From Ruania albidiflava DSM 18029 (GTDB lineage: Bacteria > Actinomycetota > Actinomycetes > Actinomycetales > Beutenbergiaceae), in NCBI RefSeq assembly GCF_000421225.1, contig NZ_ATWL01000002.1, positions 186,001 to 250,000 of the forward strand: a stretch of DNA of 64,000 bases. Direction: 5' to 3'. Of the stretch, positions 34,241 through 42,785 are shown piece after piece. Position numbers and translations under genes: made by a program. Below the pieces are notes generated by a model that saw nothing but the letters and a program-made list of their open reading frames with translations, ran no database searches and had not been told where the DNA came from. Position 1 is the first letter of the stretch; every line of letters begins with the position of its first letter.

Positions 34241-35263
34241 ATGCTGCCCCTCACCCTCGGATACAAGGCCTCCGCTGAACAGTTCGGCCCGCGCGAGCTG
34301 GTGGAGATCGCCGTTGCTGCCGAGGCGCACGGGATGGAGTCGGTGGCGGTCTCCGACCACTTCCAGCCGTGGCGGCACGAGGGCGGGCACGCACCGTTCT
34401 CCCTGGCCTGGTTGGCGGCTGTGGGGGAGCGAACCTCCACGATCCGGATGGGGACCTCGGTGATGACGCCGACGTTCCGGTACAACCCGGCCGTGGTCGC
34501 CCAGGCGTTCGCCACTCTCGGGGTGCTCTACCCCGGGCGGGTGATGCTCGGGGTGGGCACCGGGGAGGCGCTGAACGAGATCGCCACCGGGTTCGCCGGC
34601 GCCGGCGAGCAGAGATGGCCGGAGTTCAAGGAACGGTTCGCTCGGTTGCGGGAGGCGGTGCGGCTGATGCGGGCGCTGTGGGCCGGTGACCGGGTCAGCT
34701 TCGAGGGGGAGTACTACTCCACCCACGACGCCAGCATCTACGACCAGCCCGACGGCGGCGTGCCGGTCTACATCGCCGCCGGCGGGCCGATGGTCGCCCG
34801 GTACGCTGGCCGCGCCGGGGACGGGTTCATCTGCACCTCCGGCAAAGGGATGGACCTGTACACCGAGAAGCTGCTGCCCGCCGTCGCCGAGGGGGCTGCG
34901 AAGGCCGACCGGGACGCGGAGACGATCGAGAAGATGATCGAGATCAAGATCTCCTACGACACCGATCCGGAGCTGGCCCTGGAGAACACCCGGTTCTGGT
35001 CGCCGCTGTCGCTGTCGGCGGAGCAGAAGCACTCGCTGGACGACCCGGTGGAGATGGAGCGGGCCGCCGACGCGCTCCCCATCGAGCAGATCGCCAAGCG
35101 CTGGATCGTCGCCTCCGACCCGGACGACGCCGTAGAGCAGGTGCTGGCCTACCGCCGCGCCGGGTTCAACCACCTGGTGTTCCACGCCCCCGGGCACGAC
35201 CAGCTGAGGTTCCTCCAGCTCTTCCAGCGTGACCTGGCGCCGCGGCTGCGCGCTGCCGGCTGA
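34241..35263 (+). CDS. fgd: F420-dependent glucose-6-phosphate dehydrogenase
   Basis: A 340-residue luciferase-like enzyme that oxidises glucose 6-phosphate to 6-phosphogluconolactone and reduces coenzyme F420, supplying the cell's F420H2. Family stretches include [41 protein letters not shown] (with the catalytic His), [20 protein letters not shown] and [14 protein letters not shown], which match mycobacterial FGD. GGAG lies eight bases before the ATG. It stands alone 9-16 kb from the other F420 genes, which fits a genome that uses F420. Confidence 0.92.
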   Translation: MLPLTLGYKASAEQFGPRELVEIAVAAEAHGMESVAVSDHFQPWRHEGGHAPFSLAWLAAVGERTSTIRMGTSVMTPTFRYNPAVVAQAFATLGVLYPGRVMLGVGTGEALNEIATGFAGAGEQRWPEFKERFARLREAVRLMRALWAGDRVSFEGEYYSTHDASIYDQPDGGVPVYIAAGGPMVARYAGRAGDGFICTSGKGMDLYTEKLLPAVAEGAAKADRDAETIEKMIEIKISYDTDPELALENTRFWSPLSLSAEQKHSLDDPVEMERAADALPIEQIAKRWIVASDPDDAVEQVLAYRRAGFNHLVFHAPGHDQLRFLQLFQRDLAPRLRAAG

Positions 35264-35282
35264 AGCCCGCAGCTGCTCAGGC

Positions 35283-36188
35283 CTACCAAGTGTCGCTGAG
35301 GGTCAGCACCACCTTCCCGGTGGCGTGCCCGGACTCGCAGCGCCGGTGCGCCTCAGCCGCCTGCGACCAGTCCAGCTCGGTGTCCACCAGCAGCTCCAGC
35401 TCCCCAGCAGCCACCAGGTCGGCGACCTCGGTCATCGTCGCCCAGGACCGCCCGTCCGACCCGTCGGTGACCACCGCCTCGGTGGCCCCGGAGAAGTCGG
35501 CGATCGTCACCACCCGGGCCGAGTCCCTGGTCAGGGTGACCAGCTCGCCCGCAGAGCCCTCACCGGCCAGGTCCGCTGCGCCGTCGACGTGGTCGACCAG
35601 TGCCCGGACCCGGTCCACGAGACCCGGCCCATACGTGGTGGGCAGCGCGCCCAGGTGGCGGAGCACGTCGTGCTTGGCCGGTGAGGCGGTGCCGACCACG
35701 GTCAGCCCGCGGCGGCGGGCGAGCTGCACCAGGATCGTGCCCACCCCGCCGGCAGCACCGTCGACCACCAGCACCGCCCCTGGGTCACCCGGCAGCAGGG
35801 AGAGCACCCGCCCGGCGGTCTCGGCCACGGTCGGCAGCGCTGCCGCCTGCACCAGGGAGAGCCCCTCGGGCACCGGTGCGAACGTCTCCAGCACCGCCAG
35901 CTCGGCGAGCGTGGCCGACCCGGCGCCGAAGACCCGGTCACCTACCTGCACGCCGGTCACACCCGCACCCACCTGGTCCACCACACCGGCGGCGTCCAGA
36001 CCCGGGATGCGAGGGTGGGCCAGCGGCGTCGAGGCCATCGCCCCGGAGCGCAGCTTGATGTCCATCCGGTTCACCGCCGAGGCCCCGACGGCGATCCGCA
36101 CCTGCCCAGGTCCGGCCTCCGGGGCCGGGGCGTCCTCCAGGCGGAGCACGTCCGGCCCGCCGTACTCGTGATACCGCACTGCCCGCAT
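35283..36188 (-). CDS. NADPH-dependent quinone oxidoreductase-like protein (MDR family)
   Basis: A 301-residue zinc-free medium-chain dehydrogenase/reductase. The GroES-like N-terminal domain begins MRAVRYHEYGGPDVLRLED and IPGLDAAGVVDQVGAGVTG, and the Rossmann part has LVVDGAAGGVGTILVQLARRRG, which binds NADPH. Such enzymes reduce quinones or enones; the substrate cannot be told. The ATG at 36188 is preferred over an in-frame GTG/ATG 15 bases upstream on similarity to the family start. A palindromic element sits 20 bases upstream. Confidence 0.85.
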   Translation of the reverse strand: MRAVRYHEYGGPDVLRLEDAPAPEAGPGQVRIAVGASAVNRMDIKLRSGAMASTPLAHPRIPGLDAAGVVDQVGAGVTGVQVGDRVFGAGSATLAELAVLETFAPVPEGLSLVQAAALPTVAETAGRVLSLLPGDPGAVLVVDGAAGGVGTILVQLARRRGLTVVGTASPAKHDVLRHLGALPTTYGPGLVDRVRALVDHVDGAADLAGEGSAGELVTLTRDSARVVTIADFSGATEAVVTDGSDGRSWATMTEVADLVAAGELELLVDTELDWSQAAEAHRRCESGHATGKVVLTLSDTW

Positions 36189-36207
36189 GGCCCCAGTATC
36201 CACCGTC

Positions 36208-36266
36208 CGCGAACGCTCCCTAACGCGGCGTCCAGGGCGAATGTGCCGCGAAGGAGAGCGTTCGCG
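36208..36266. repeat. Palindromic intergenic element, copy 2 (core CGCGAACGCTC)
   Basis: Core arms CGCGAACGCTC (36208-36218) and GAGCGTTCGCG (36256-36266) surround a loop containing a secondary GCGGC...GCCGC pair. It lies between the valS stop (36277) and the MDR start on the same strand, so it could end valS transcription. It is the most diverged of the three copies. Confidence 0.8.
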
Positions 36267-36276
36267 AACTAGTGGG

Positions 36277-38925
36277 TTACCTGTTCTTCGGGGGTGGGGG
36301 GAGCAGCTCGCCGTCCACGGTCACATCGTCGGTGCCGTTCCCCAGCGTCAGGTCCCCGGCCACCCGCCCGGCGGCGCGCAGGTCCGCCAGCACCGCACGG
36401 ACCGCCTCGTGGTCCGCTTCCGGCAGCAGCAGCGTGGCGGAGGCGAACTCGGTGCGCTGGGAGACCTTCGCCTCCGACTTCACCTTGCGCAGCGCAGCCA
36501 ACGCCGAGCCGGCGACCGAGACCAAGGAGGGATCGCCGTCACCGGCTGCTGTGTGCAGCACCTGGGAGGTGGGCCAGGCGGCGCGGTGCACCGACCCTTC
36601 CCGCCACCAGGACCAGACCTCCTCGGTCGCGAACGGCAGCACCGGGGCGAGCAGTCGCAGCAGCACGTCCAGCGCCAGCCAGAGTGCCGCCCGGGCCGAG
36701 TCGGTGGCCTCCGCGGTGAACTTCTCGCTGCCGTAGGCGCGGTCCTTGACCAGCTCCAGGTAGTCGTCGCAGAACGTCCAGAAGAACGACTCGGTGACCT
36801 CCAGCGCCCGGGCGTGGTCATAGTTCTCATATGCCCGCGTGGCAGTGTCCACCACGGTCGCCAGCTGGGCCAGGATCGCCCGGTCCAGCGGCTCGGTGAC
36901 CGCCGCCGGGTCGAGGGTGACCTGCTCGTCGCCGGCGAAGGAGAGCGCGAACTTGCTCGCGTTCAGCAGCTTGATCGCCAGCCGCCGGCCGATCTTCATC
37001 TGCCCCTCGTCGAAAGCGGTGTCCCCGCCCAGGCGCGCGGAGGCGGCCCAGTAGCGCACCGCATCCGACCCGTGCTGCTGCAGCAGCCCCAGCGGGGTGA
37101 CCACGTTGCCCTTGGACTTGGACATCTTCTTCCGGTCCGGGTCCAGGATCCAGCCGGAGATCGCGGCATGGCGCCACGGCAGCGAGTCGTGCTCGGCGTT
37201 CGCGCGCACCATGGTGGAGAACAGCCAGGTGCGGATGATGTCGTGCGCCTGCGGCCGCACGTCGTAGGGGAACACCCGGGAGAAGAAGTCCGGATCGCGC
37301 TCCCACCGGCCAGCCAGCTGCGGGGTGAGCGAGGAGGTGGCCCAGGTGTCCAGCACGTCCGGGTCGCCGGCGAACCCGCCCGGCTTGCCGCGCTGGTCCT
37401 CGGTGTAGCCATCGGGTACATCGGTGGACGGGTCGATGGGCAGGCGGTCCTCGGACGGCACCAACGGGTCGTCGTAGACGACCTCGCCGGCCTCGTCCAG
37501 CCGGTACCAGAGCGGGAACGGCACACCGAAGAACCGCTGCCGGGACAGCAACCAGTCCCCGGCCAGCCCGTCCACCCAGTTCTCGTACCGGGACCGCATG
37601 AACTCCGGGTGCCAGGTCAGCTCCCGGCCCCGCTGGATCAGCTGCTCGCGCAGGTCGGCGTCCCGGCCGCCGTTGCGGGCGTACCACTGCCGGGAGGAGA
37701 CGATCTCCAGCGGTTTGTCACCCTTCTCGTAGAACTTCACCGGGTGGGTGATCTTGCGCGGCTCACCGTGCAGGTCGCCGGAGGCCTGCAGCAGCTCGAC
37801 CGTCTGCTTCTGCGCGGAGAACACGGTCAGCCCGACCAGCTGCTGGTAGGCCGCCAGCCCCTCGGCGGAGGTGATCGCCGCCGGTGCCTCGGGCAGGATG
37901 CGCCCGTCCCGGCCGATGATCGTGCGGGTGGGCAGGTTCAGCTCCCGCCACCAGGTCACGTCCGTGGTGTCGCCGAAGGTGCAGATCATCGCGATCCCGG
38001 CGCCCTTCTCCGGGTCCGCCAGCGGGTGCGCGAGCACCGGCACCTCGACCCCGAACACCGGGGAGGTCACCGTGGACCCGAACAGGCCCTGGTAGCGCTC
38101 GTCGTCCGGGTGGGCTACCAGCGCCACGCAGGCGGCGAGCAGCTCCGGGCGGGTGGTCTCGATGAACACCGGCCCCTCGGCGCCGTGGAAGGAGATCCGG
38201 TGGTAGGCACCGTCCCGCTCCCGGTCCTCCAGCTCGGCCTGGGCCACCGCGGTCTGGAACGTCACGTCCCACAGCGTGGGTGCCTCGATCTGGTACGCCT
38301 CACCGCGGGCGAGCTGGCGCAGGAACGCGCGCTGGGAGGTCTGCTGCGAGGTCGGGCTGATCGTCTGGTAGGTCTGCGCCCAGTCCACGCTCAGCCCGAG
38401 GTATCGGAACACCTGCTCGAAGCTCTTCTCGTCCTCCGCGGCCAGCGTGAGGCACAGCTGCACGAAGTTCTGCCGGGAGACCGGGGTGGGCCGGTGCTTC
38501 TTCGGCACGTCCCCGGCGTACGGGGGAGTGAAGTCGGCCTCGAACGGCAGCGAGGTGTCCACCTGCACGCCGTAGTAGTTCTGCACCCGCCGCTCGGTGG
38601 GCAGTCCGTTGTCGTCCCAGCCCATCGGGTAGAACACCTCGTGGCCGCGCATCCGCCGGTAGCGGGCCATGCAGTCGGTGTGCGTGTAGGAGAACACGTG
38701 CCCGATGTGCAACGACCCGGACGCGGTCGGCGGCGGGGTGTCGATGGAGAACACCCGCTCCCGCGGTGCGGTGGCATCGAAGGCGTACAGGTCCTGCTCG
38801 CCCCAGGAGGCGGACCAACGGTCCTCCAGCCCGTCCAGCGACGGCCGGTCCGGTACCTGCGCGACCGGGCGGATGGGCTCGGTCGGCGGGTTCTGGGACG
38901 GCGGTGTGGTCGCTGCGTGGTTCAT
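36277..38925 (-). CDS. valS: Valine--tRNA ligase
   Basis: An 882-residue class I aminoacyl-tRNA synthetase. The HIGH motif is PPPTASGSLHIGHVFSYTHTD near residue 50, and KMSKS appears in KKMSKSKGNVVTPLG near 598. The editing domain lies between (for example FIETTRPELLAACVALVAHPDD), and the C-terminal anticodon and coiled-coil regions follow. The length fits the actinobacterial form. It belongs to a short-insert type in which the first line of the connective peptide reads QTYQTISPTSQQTSQRAF. No T-box leader is visible upstream. Confidence 0.96.
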   Translation of the reverse strand: MNHAATTPPSQNPPTEPIRPVAQVPDRPSLDGLEDRWSASWGEQDLYAFDATAPRERVFSIDTPPPTASGSLHIGHVFSYTHTDCMARYRRMRGHEVFYPMGWDDNGLPTERRVQNYYGVQVDTSLPFEADFTPPYAGDVPKKHRPTPVSRQNFVQLCLTLAAEDEKSFEQVFRYLGLSVDWAQTYQTISPTSQQTSQRAFLRQLARGEAYQIEAPTLWDVTFQTAVAQAELEDRERDGAYHRISFHGAEGPVFIETTRPELLAACVALVAHPDDERYQGLFGSTVTSPVFGVEVPVLAHPLADPEKGAGIAMICTFGDTTDVTWWRELNLPTRTIIGRDGRILPEAPAAITSAEGLAAYQQLVGLTVFSAQKQTVELLQASGDLHGEPRKITHPVKFYEKGDKPLEIVSSRQWYARNGGRDADLREQLIQRGRELTWHPEFMRSRYENWVDGLAGDWLLSRQRFFGVPFPLWYRLDEAGEVVYDDPLVPSEDRLPIDPSTDVPDGYTEDQRGKPGGFAGDPDVLDTWATSSLTPQLAGRWERDPDFFSRVFPYDVRPQAHDIIRTWLFSTMVRANAEHDSLPWRHAAISGWILDPDRKKMSKSKGNVVTPLGLLQQHGSDAVRYWAASARLGGDTAFDEGQMKIGRRLAIKLLNASKFALSFAGDEQVTLDPAAVTEPLDRAILAQLATVVDTATRAYENYDHARALEVTESFFWTFCDDYLELVKDRAYGSEKFTAEATDSARAALWLALDVLLRLLAPVLPFATEEVWSWWREGSVHRAAWPTSQVLHTAAGDGDPSLVSVAGSALAALRKVKSEAKVSQRTEFASATLLLPEADHEAVRAVLADLRAAGRVAGDLTLGNGTDDVTVDGELLPPPPKNR

Positions 38926-39023
38926 GGTCCCTGATCATCCCAGAAACTCTCGCCCGCTCAGAAATCGATGTCGGCTGTGCTCGCGCCCGGCGGGACCGAG
39001 GGCGTCTGGCGCACCGGGCTGGG

Positions 39024-39422
39024 TCAGCGCGGGCTGAGTACCGTGATGCCGGCGTCGGCGACAGCGCCGAGCAACCGGGCATCGTAGGTGACGAACGCTG
39101 TCACCGCCCCACCCAGCATCCGTGCCGTGGCCAGGTGGATGGCGTCGAGCGACCGCAGCGACCTGTCTGGTTCCTCCTCGGCTCCACGCGCGATCTCGTC
39201 GGTGATGCTGATCGTGTCGAAGGCGGCGAGCAGCTCCTTCACGTCGGGCAGGAGAGCCGGGCGCGCCCGGGTCACCACCCGGATGGCCTCGATGCGCAGG
39301 AGCACAGAACTGATCCACCGCGCCTCGGGCGCGGAGTCGAAGAATGCCGCGAAGGCCGTCGAGTGTTCCTCCTCGACGAGCAGCTTCAGCACCGCCGAGG
39401 TGTCCGCGTAGTAGAGGGTCAC
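39024..39422 (-). CDS. vapC: PIN-domain toxin, VapC type
   Basis: A 132-residue PIN-domain ribonuclease. The active-site acidic residues are visible in YYADTSAVLKLLVEEE, LLRIEAIRV, LDAIHLATARML and FVTYDARLLGAVADAGI. VapC toxins cut RNA, often tRNA or rRNA, when not bound by the antitoxin. The GTG at 39422 lies seven bases after the antitoxin stop, so the two genes form one operon. It sits between valS and the sugar transporter. Confidence 0.9.
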   Translation of the reverse strand: MTLYYADTSAVLKLLVEEEHSTAFAAFFDSAPEARWISSVLLRIEAIRVVTRARPALLPDVKELLAAFDTISITDEIARGAEEEPDRSLRSLDAIHLATARMLGGAVTAFVTYDARLLGAVADAGITVLSPR

Positions 39423-39429
39423 GCCCGGC

Positions 39430-39723
39430 TCACAGGTCCCGGTCCTTGCGCAGCGTCGCGAGCGTGTCCCCCAGGGGAGGGCTACCGTCGCTGGACCGCA
39501 TCCTCGGGCGCCGACCAGGACGGGTTGCCCGACTCAGCTGGCCTGCACGCTCCAGTCGCTCCAGCACAGGAGGAGAGCCTGCATCGGCAAGCGGCACCAG
39601 CCGGGCGATCGGACGTCCGTGTGCGGTGATCTCGACCGACTCGCCCATCTGGACACGCGCCAGTACCGCGCGGGTCTGCAGTCGCAGCTCCCGCACGCCC
39701 ACCTGGCTGTCGGGCTCACTCAC
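39430..39723 (-). CDS. vapB: Antitoxin, Phd/YefM (VapB) type
   Basis: A 97-residue antitoxin with the Phd/YefM-like DNA-binding N-terminus VGVRELRLQTRAVLARVQMGESVEITAHGRPIARLVPL, which also binds operator DNA, and a C-terminal toxin-neutralising tail. The GTG at 39723 is chosen from a TACATT box exactly six bases upstream (leaderless). An AT-rich imperfect palindrome overlaps this promoter and is the likely autoregulatory site. Confidence 0.88.
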   Translation of the reverse strand: MSEPDSQVGVRELRLQTRAVLARVQMGESVEITAHGRPIARLVPLADAGSPPVLERLERAGQLSRATRPGRRPRMRSSDGSPPLGDTLATLRKDRDL

Positions 39724-39729
39724 GGCAAA

Positions 39730-39750
39730 AATGTAACACAAATTGTTTAC
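39730..39750 (-). promoter_or_regulatory. vapBC promoter and probable operator
   Basis: TACATT (39735-39730) is a leaderless -10 box for vapB. It overlaps an AT-rich imperfect palindrome, GTAACACAAATTGTTTAC, at 39733-39750, which touches the stop of the upstream permease gene. It is one of the few AT-rich spots here. Confidence 0.5.
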
Positions 39751-40553
39751 TATTCTCGGACCGCGCCCTCGAGCATGCCGCGGATGAAGTGCCGCTGCAG
39801 AAACAGGTAGACGACCACCACCGGCAGCGCCACCAGCACCGCGGCGGCCGCCAGCAGCGAGGTGGCCTGCACGTGCTGCCCCTGGAACAGCGCGAGCGCC
39901 AGCGGTGCGGTGCGGTAGGCGCCGTTCGGGCTCATCACCAGCGGGATGAGGAACTCGTTCCAGGTCCACATGAACACCAGCACGGTCATCGTCACGATCG
40001 CCGGCCGGCCCACCGGCACCAGGATCGACCAGAGCACCCGGCGCTCGCTGGCACCGTCCAGCCGGGCCGCCTCCATCAACGAGCGCGGCGCGGTGCGGAA
40101 GTAGGCGCGCATCCAATAGCTGCCGAACGCGATCGACTGCGCCATCTGCGGGAAGGCCACCGCCCACAGCGTGTTCGTCAGCCCGAGGGTGCGCAGGTCG
40201 TAGAACAGCGGCACCACGATCGCCTCGGTCGGCACCATGATGCCGACCAGCACCAGGGAGAACACCACTGTCGAGCCGCGGAAGGTCATCGTGCCGAACG
40301 CGTACCCGGCCAGCACCGAGGCGGTCAGTGCCACCACCAGCACCGTGGCCGAGACCAGCGCGGAGGTGCGCAGGTAGCGGGCGAAGCTGCCCTGGCTCCA
40401 CGCCTCGGCGTAGTTGCCCCAGGCGATCCCGCCCCCGCCCAGGTCCGGTTGCAGCGAGGTGACCAGCACCACCACGATCGGCCCGAGCGCGAACGCGCAC
40501 ACCACCACCAGCAGCAGGTAGTTCATCGCGGTCTCGGCCCGGGAGGTGGTCAT
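39750..40553 (-). CDS. Sugar ABC transporter permease, MalG type (CUT1)
   Basis: A 267-residue inner-membrane permease with about six helices. The EAA loop that contacts the ATPase, EAARLDGASERRVLWSILVPVGRPA, is present near residues 160-185, as in CUT1 carbohydrate importers. Its ATG overlaps the stop of the other permease (ATGA), so the pair is translationally coupled. No ATPase is encoded in this operon, which implies a shared MsiK-type ATPase elsewhere. The sugar is unknown. Confidence 0.92.
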   Translation of the reverse strand: MTTSRAETAMNYLLLVVVCAFALGPIVVVLVTSLQPDLGGGGIAWGNYAEAWSQGSFARYLRTSALVSATVLVVALTASVLAGYAFGTMTFRGSTVVFSLVLVGIMVPTEAIVVPLFYDLRTLGLTNTLWAVAFPQMAQSIAFGSYWMRAYFRTAPRSLMEAARLDGASERRVLWSILVPVGRPAIVTMTVLVFMWTWNEFLIPLVMSPNGAYRTAPLALALFQGQHVQATSLLAAAAVLVALPVVVVYLFLQRHFIRGMLEGAVRE

Positions 40554-41416
40554 CGGTCCTCCCGCGGTTCCACCAGCCGGTTGATCACCAGGTTGAGCCC
40601 GAAGATCAGCACCGTCAGAGTGATCGCCACCGCCGCGGCCGAGCCCACCTGCCCGGTGCGGAACGCGCGCTGGAACACCTCGTAGGCCGGCACCGTGGTC
40701 GAGTTCCCGGGCCCGCCCGCGGTCATCACGTACACCAGGTCGAACGTCTTCAACGCGGCCACGATGGTCAGCGTGAGCGCCACCGCGATCTCCCCGCGCA
40801 CGCTCGGCAGGGTGAGCGCGACAAACTCCCGCACCGGCCCGGCGCCGTCCAGCCGGGCTGCCTCGTACTGCTCTCTGGGCACGCGGGCCATCCCGGCGAG
40901 CATCAGCACGGTCACCAGCCCGGTCTGCACCCAGGTGCCGACGATCCCCACCGCCGGCAGGGTCCAGGTGTAGTCACCCAGCCAGGCCCGGGTCAGCGAG
41001 TCCAGCCCGACGGCGGTCAGTGCGGTGTTCAGCGGCCCGTCCGGGGCGTAGATGGCCCGCCAGGCCACGGCGACCACCACCATCGCCAGCACCTGCGGCA
41101 CGAACACCACCGTCCGGAACAGGCCCAGACCACGCACCCGGGCGCGGTTCAGCACCGCCGCCACCGCCAGCCCGAGCGCCAGCGGCAGCAGCGCGAAGAA
41201 CGCGATCAGCACCAGCGCGTGCCCGAAGGCGGCCCGCAGGCCGGCGTCGGTGAGCACACCGAGGTAGTTGGCCAGCCCGACGAACTCGGACGCACCGAGC
41301 CCGTCCCACTCGTAGAGGGAGAACTGCACCGACCGGCCGATCGGGTAGAGCAGGAAGGCGCCGTAGACAACGATCGCCGGGACCAGGTACAGCCACGGCC
41401 GCCACCGCGGGGTCAT
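40550..41416 (-). CDS. Sugar ABC transporter permease, MalF type (CUT1)
   Basis: A 288-residue membrane permease with six predicted helices and the EAA-like loop YEAARLDGAGPVREFVALTLPSVRGEI near residues 185-210. It begins with a helix LYLVPAIVVYGAFLLYPIGRS typical of MalF-like subunits. It starts one base after the stop of the binding protein and overlaps its partner permease. Confidence 0.92.
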   Translation of the reverse strand: MTPRWRPWLYLVPAIVVYGAFLLYPIGRSVQFSLYEWDGLGASEFVGLANYLGVLTDAGLRAAFGHALVLIAFFALLPLALGLAVAAVLNRARVRGLGLFRTVVFVPQVLAMVVVAVAWRAIYAPDGPLNTALTAVGLDSLTRAWLGDYTWTLPAVGIVGTWVQTGLVTVLMLAGMARVPREQYEAARLDGAGPVREFVALTLPSVRGEIAVALTLTIVAALKTFDLVYVMTAGGPGNSTTVPAYEVFQRAFRTGQVGSAAAVAITLTVLIFGLNLVINRLVEPREDR

Positions 41417-41417
41417 C

Positions 41418-42785
41418 TCAGCTGCCCGAGGTGAACGCGCTGTAGTCGTCCTCCAGCTGCTGCATCGCCTCCTGGGGGGTGGCCTGACCGGCGATCAGGT
41501 CCTGCAGGGTGGCGCCGAGCGTGTCGCCCATCGTCGGCGTGGCCCAGTCCAGGTAGGGCAGCAGGTGCCCGTCGGTGGTCACCGCACCGAAAGCGGCGAA
41601 GACGTCGGCGTTCACGCCGTCCGCAGGGGCGAGCTCGGCGGTCTGGTTCACCGGCATGTTCCCGGTGTCGGCGAGCACTTCCATCGCCTCGTCGCTGGTG
41701 ATGAAGTCGATGTAGCCGGCAGCGGCATCGGCGTTCGGGCTCTGCGCGGTGACCGCGAACGGCAGCCCGGTACCGCCGGTGGTGGCCAGCGTGCCGTCGG
41801 CCGAGGCGGGTACGTAGAAGCCGACGTCCGCACCCATCGCATCCTGCAGGTCGGCGGCCAGCCACGACCCGCCGATGGTGAACACCCCGTCCCCGGAGGC
41901 GAAGTCGGACCAGGCAGCGTCGTAGTCGGTGCCGTTCGCTCCGTCGTTGAAGTAGCCGGAGGTGGACCAGTCGGCCAGCTCGGTGGCGGCGGCGACGTTC
42001 TCCTCGCTGAGCCAGGACGCCCCGGCATTGCCCATCGCCAGCGCGCGGACCTGGTCGGCGGGCACGTGCTGGGCCTGGATCGGGCCGAACACGTGCCCGG
42101 CGGGCCAGCCCTCGATGTTGCCGAGCTGGATCGGGGTCAGGCCGGCGTCCGCCGCCCGGGCGAGGATGTCGGTGAAGGTGTCGAAGTCGCCGGAGAGCAG
42201 CTCGTCCTCGCTGGCCACCTGCTCCAGCGCGGACCGGGAGTAGAACACCCCGACGATCTCCCCGACCTGCGGCAGCCCGTACAGGCTGCCCTCGCCGAAG
42301 GTGACCCCGTCCTCGGAGTAGCGGGAGACGGCGAGCACATCGTCGGAGAACCGCTCCTTCCAGCCGTAGGCCTCGGCGTAGCGGTCCAGGTTCAGCAGCA
42401 GGCCTGCGGAGACGAAGGCGCCCATCGTGCCGCGGCTGTTGTTCGCCTGCACCACGTCCGGTGCCTCGTTGCCGGTGAGTGCACCGCGCAGCGTGGTCTC
42501 CAGGTCGTCGAAGGACTGCGAGTTCCGTTCGATGGTGATGTTCGGGTAGGCCTCCTCGAACGCATCGTTCAGGCGCTGCATCTGCTCGTCCTGCCCGCCC
42601 CGGACCTCCTGGTCCCAGACCGTCAGCGTCACCTCACCCAGAGAGGCCAGGTCGGTGCGCACCTCGCTCGCCTCCACCGGGGTGGTCTCCCCGCCGTCGC
42701 TGCCGCTACCAGGGGCACAGGCGGCCAGCAGTGCGGCGGCCGTGGCCAGGGCTGCTCCGGCAGCCAGAGATCGTCGGGTGGTCAT
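41418..42785 (-). CDS. Extracellular sugar-binding lipoprotein (family 1)
   Basis: A 455-residue solute-binding protein of the CUT1 type. The signal MTTRRSLAAGAALATAAALL ends in the lipobox LLAAC, so the mature protein is lipid-anchored. VTLTVWDQEVRGGQDEQMQRL and APDVVQANNSRGTMGAFVSAG are typical of family 1 binding proteins. The start overlaps the kinase stop (ATGA). It delivers an unidentified sugar to the two permeases downstream. Confidence 0.93.
   Translation of the reverse strand: MTTRRSLAAGAALATAAALLAACAPGSGSDGGETTPVEASEVRTDLASLGEVTLTVWDQEVRGGQDEQMQRLNDAFEEAYPNITIERNSQSFDDLETTLRGALTGNEAPDVVQANNSRGTMGAFVSAGLLLNLDRYAEAYGWKERFSDDVLAVSRYSEDGVTFGEGSLYGLPQVGEIVGVFYSRSALEQVASEDELLSGDFDTFTDILARAADAGLTPIQLGNIEGWPAGHVFGPIQAQHVPADQVRALAMGNAGASWLSEENVAAATELADWSTSGYFNDGANGTDYDAAWSDFASGDGVFTIGGSWLAADLQDAMGADVGFYVPASADGTLATTGGTGLPFAVTAQSPNADAAAGYIDFITSDEAMEVLADTGNMPVNQTAELAPADGVNADVFAAFGAVTTDGHLLPYLDWATPTMGDTLGATLQDLIAGQATPQEAMQQLEDDYSAFTSGS

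Noticed and set aside
36187-38934. A 915-codon open frame on the plus strand across valS
   Set aside because: It is fully antisense to valS, which has clear synthetase motifs; long antisense frames arise from high GC at third codon positions.
38926-39023. T-box leader for valS
   Set aside because: The space before valS is under 100 bases and lacks the TGGNACCGCG core; actinobacterial T-boxes are typical of ileS.
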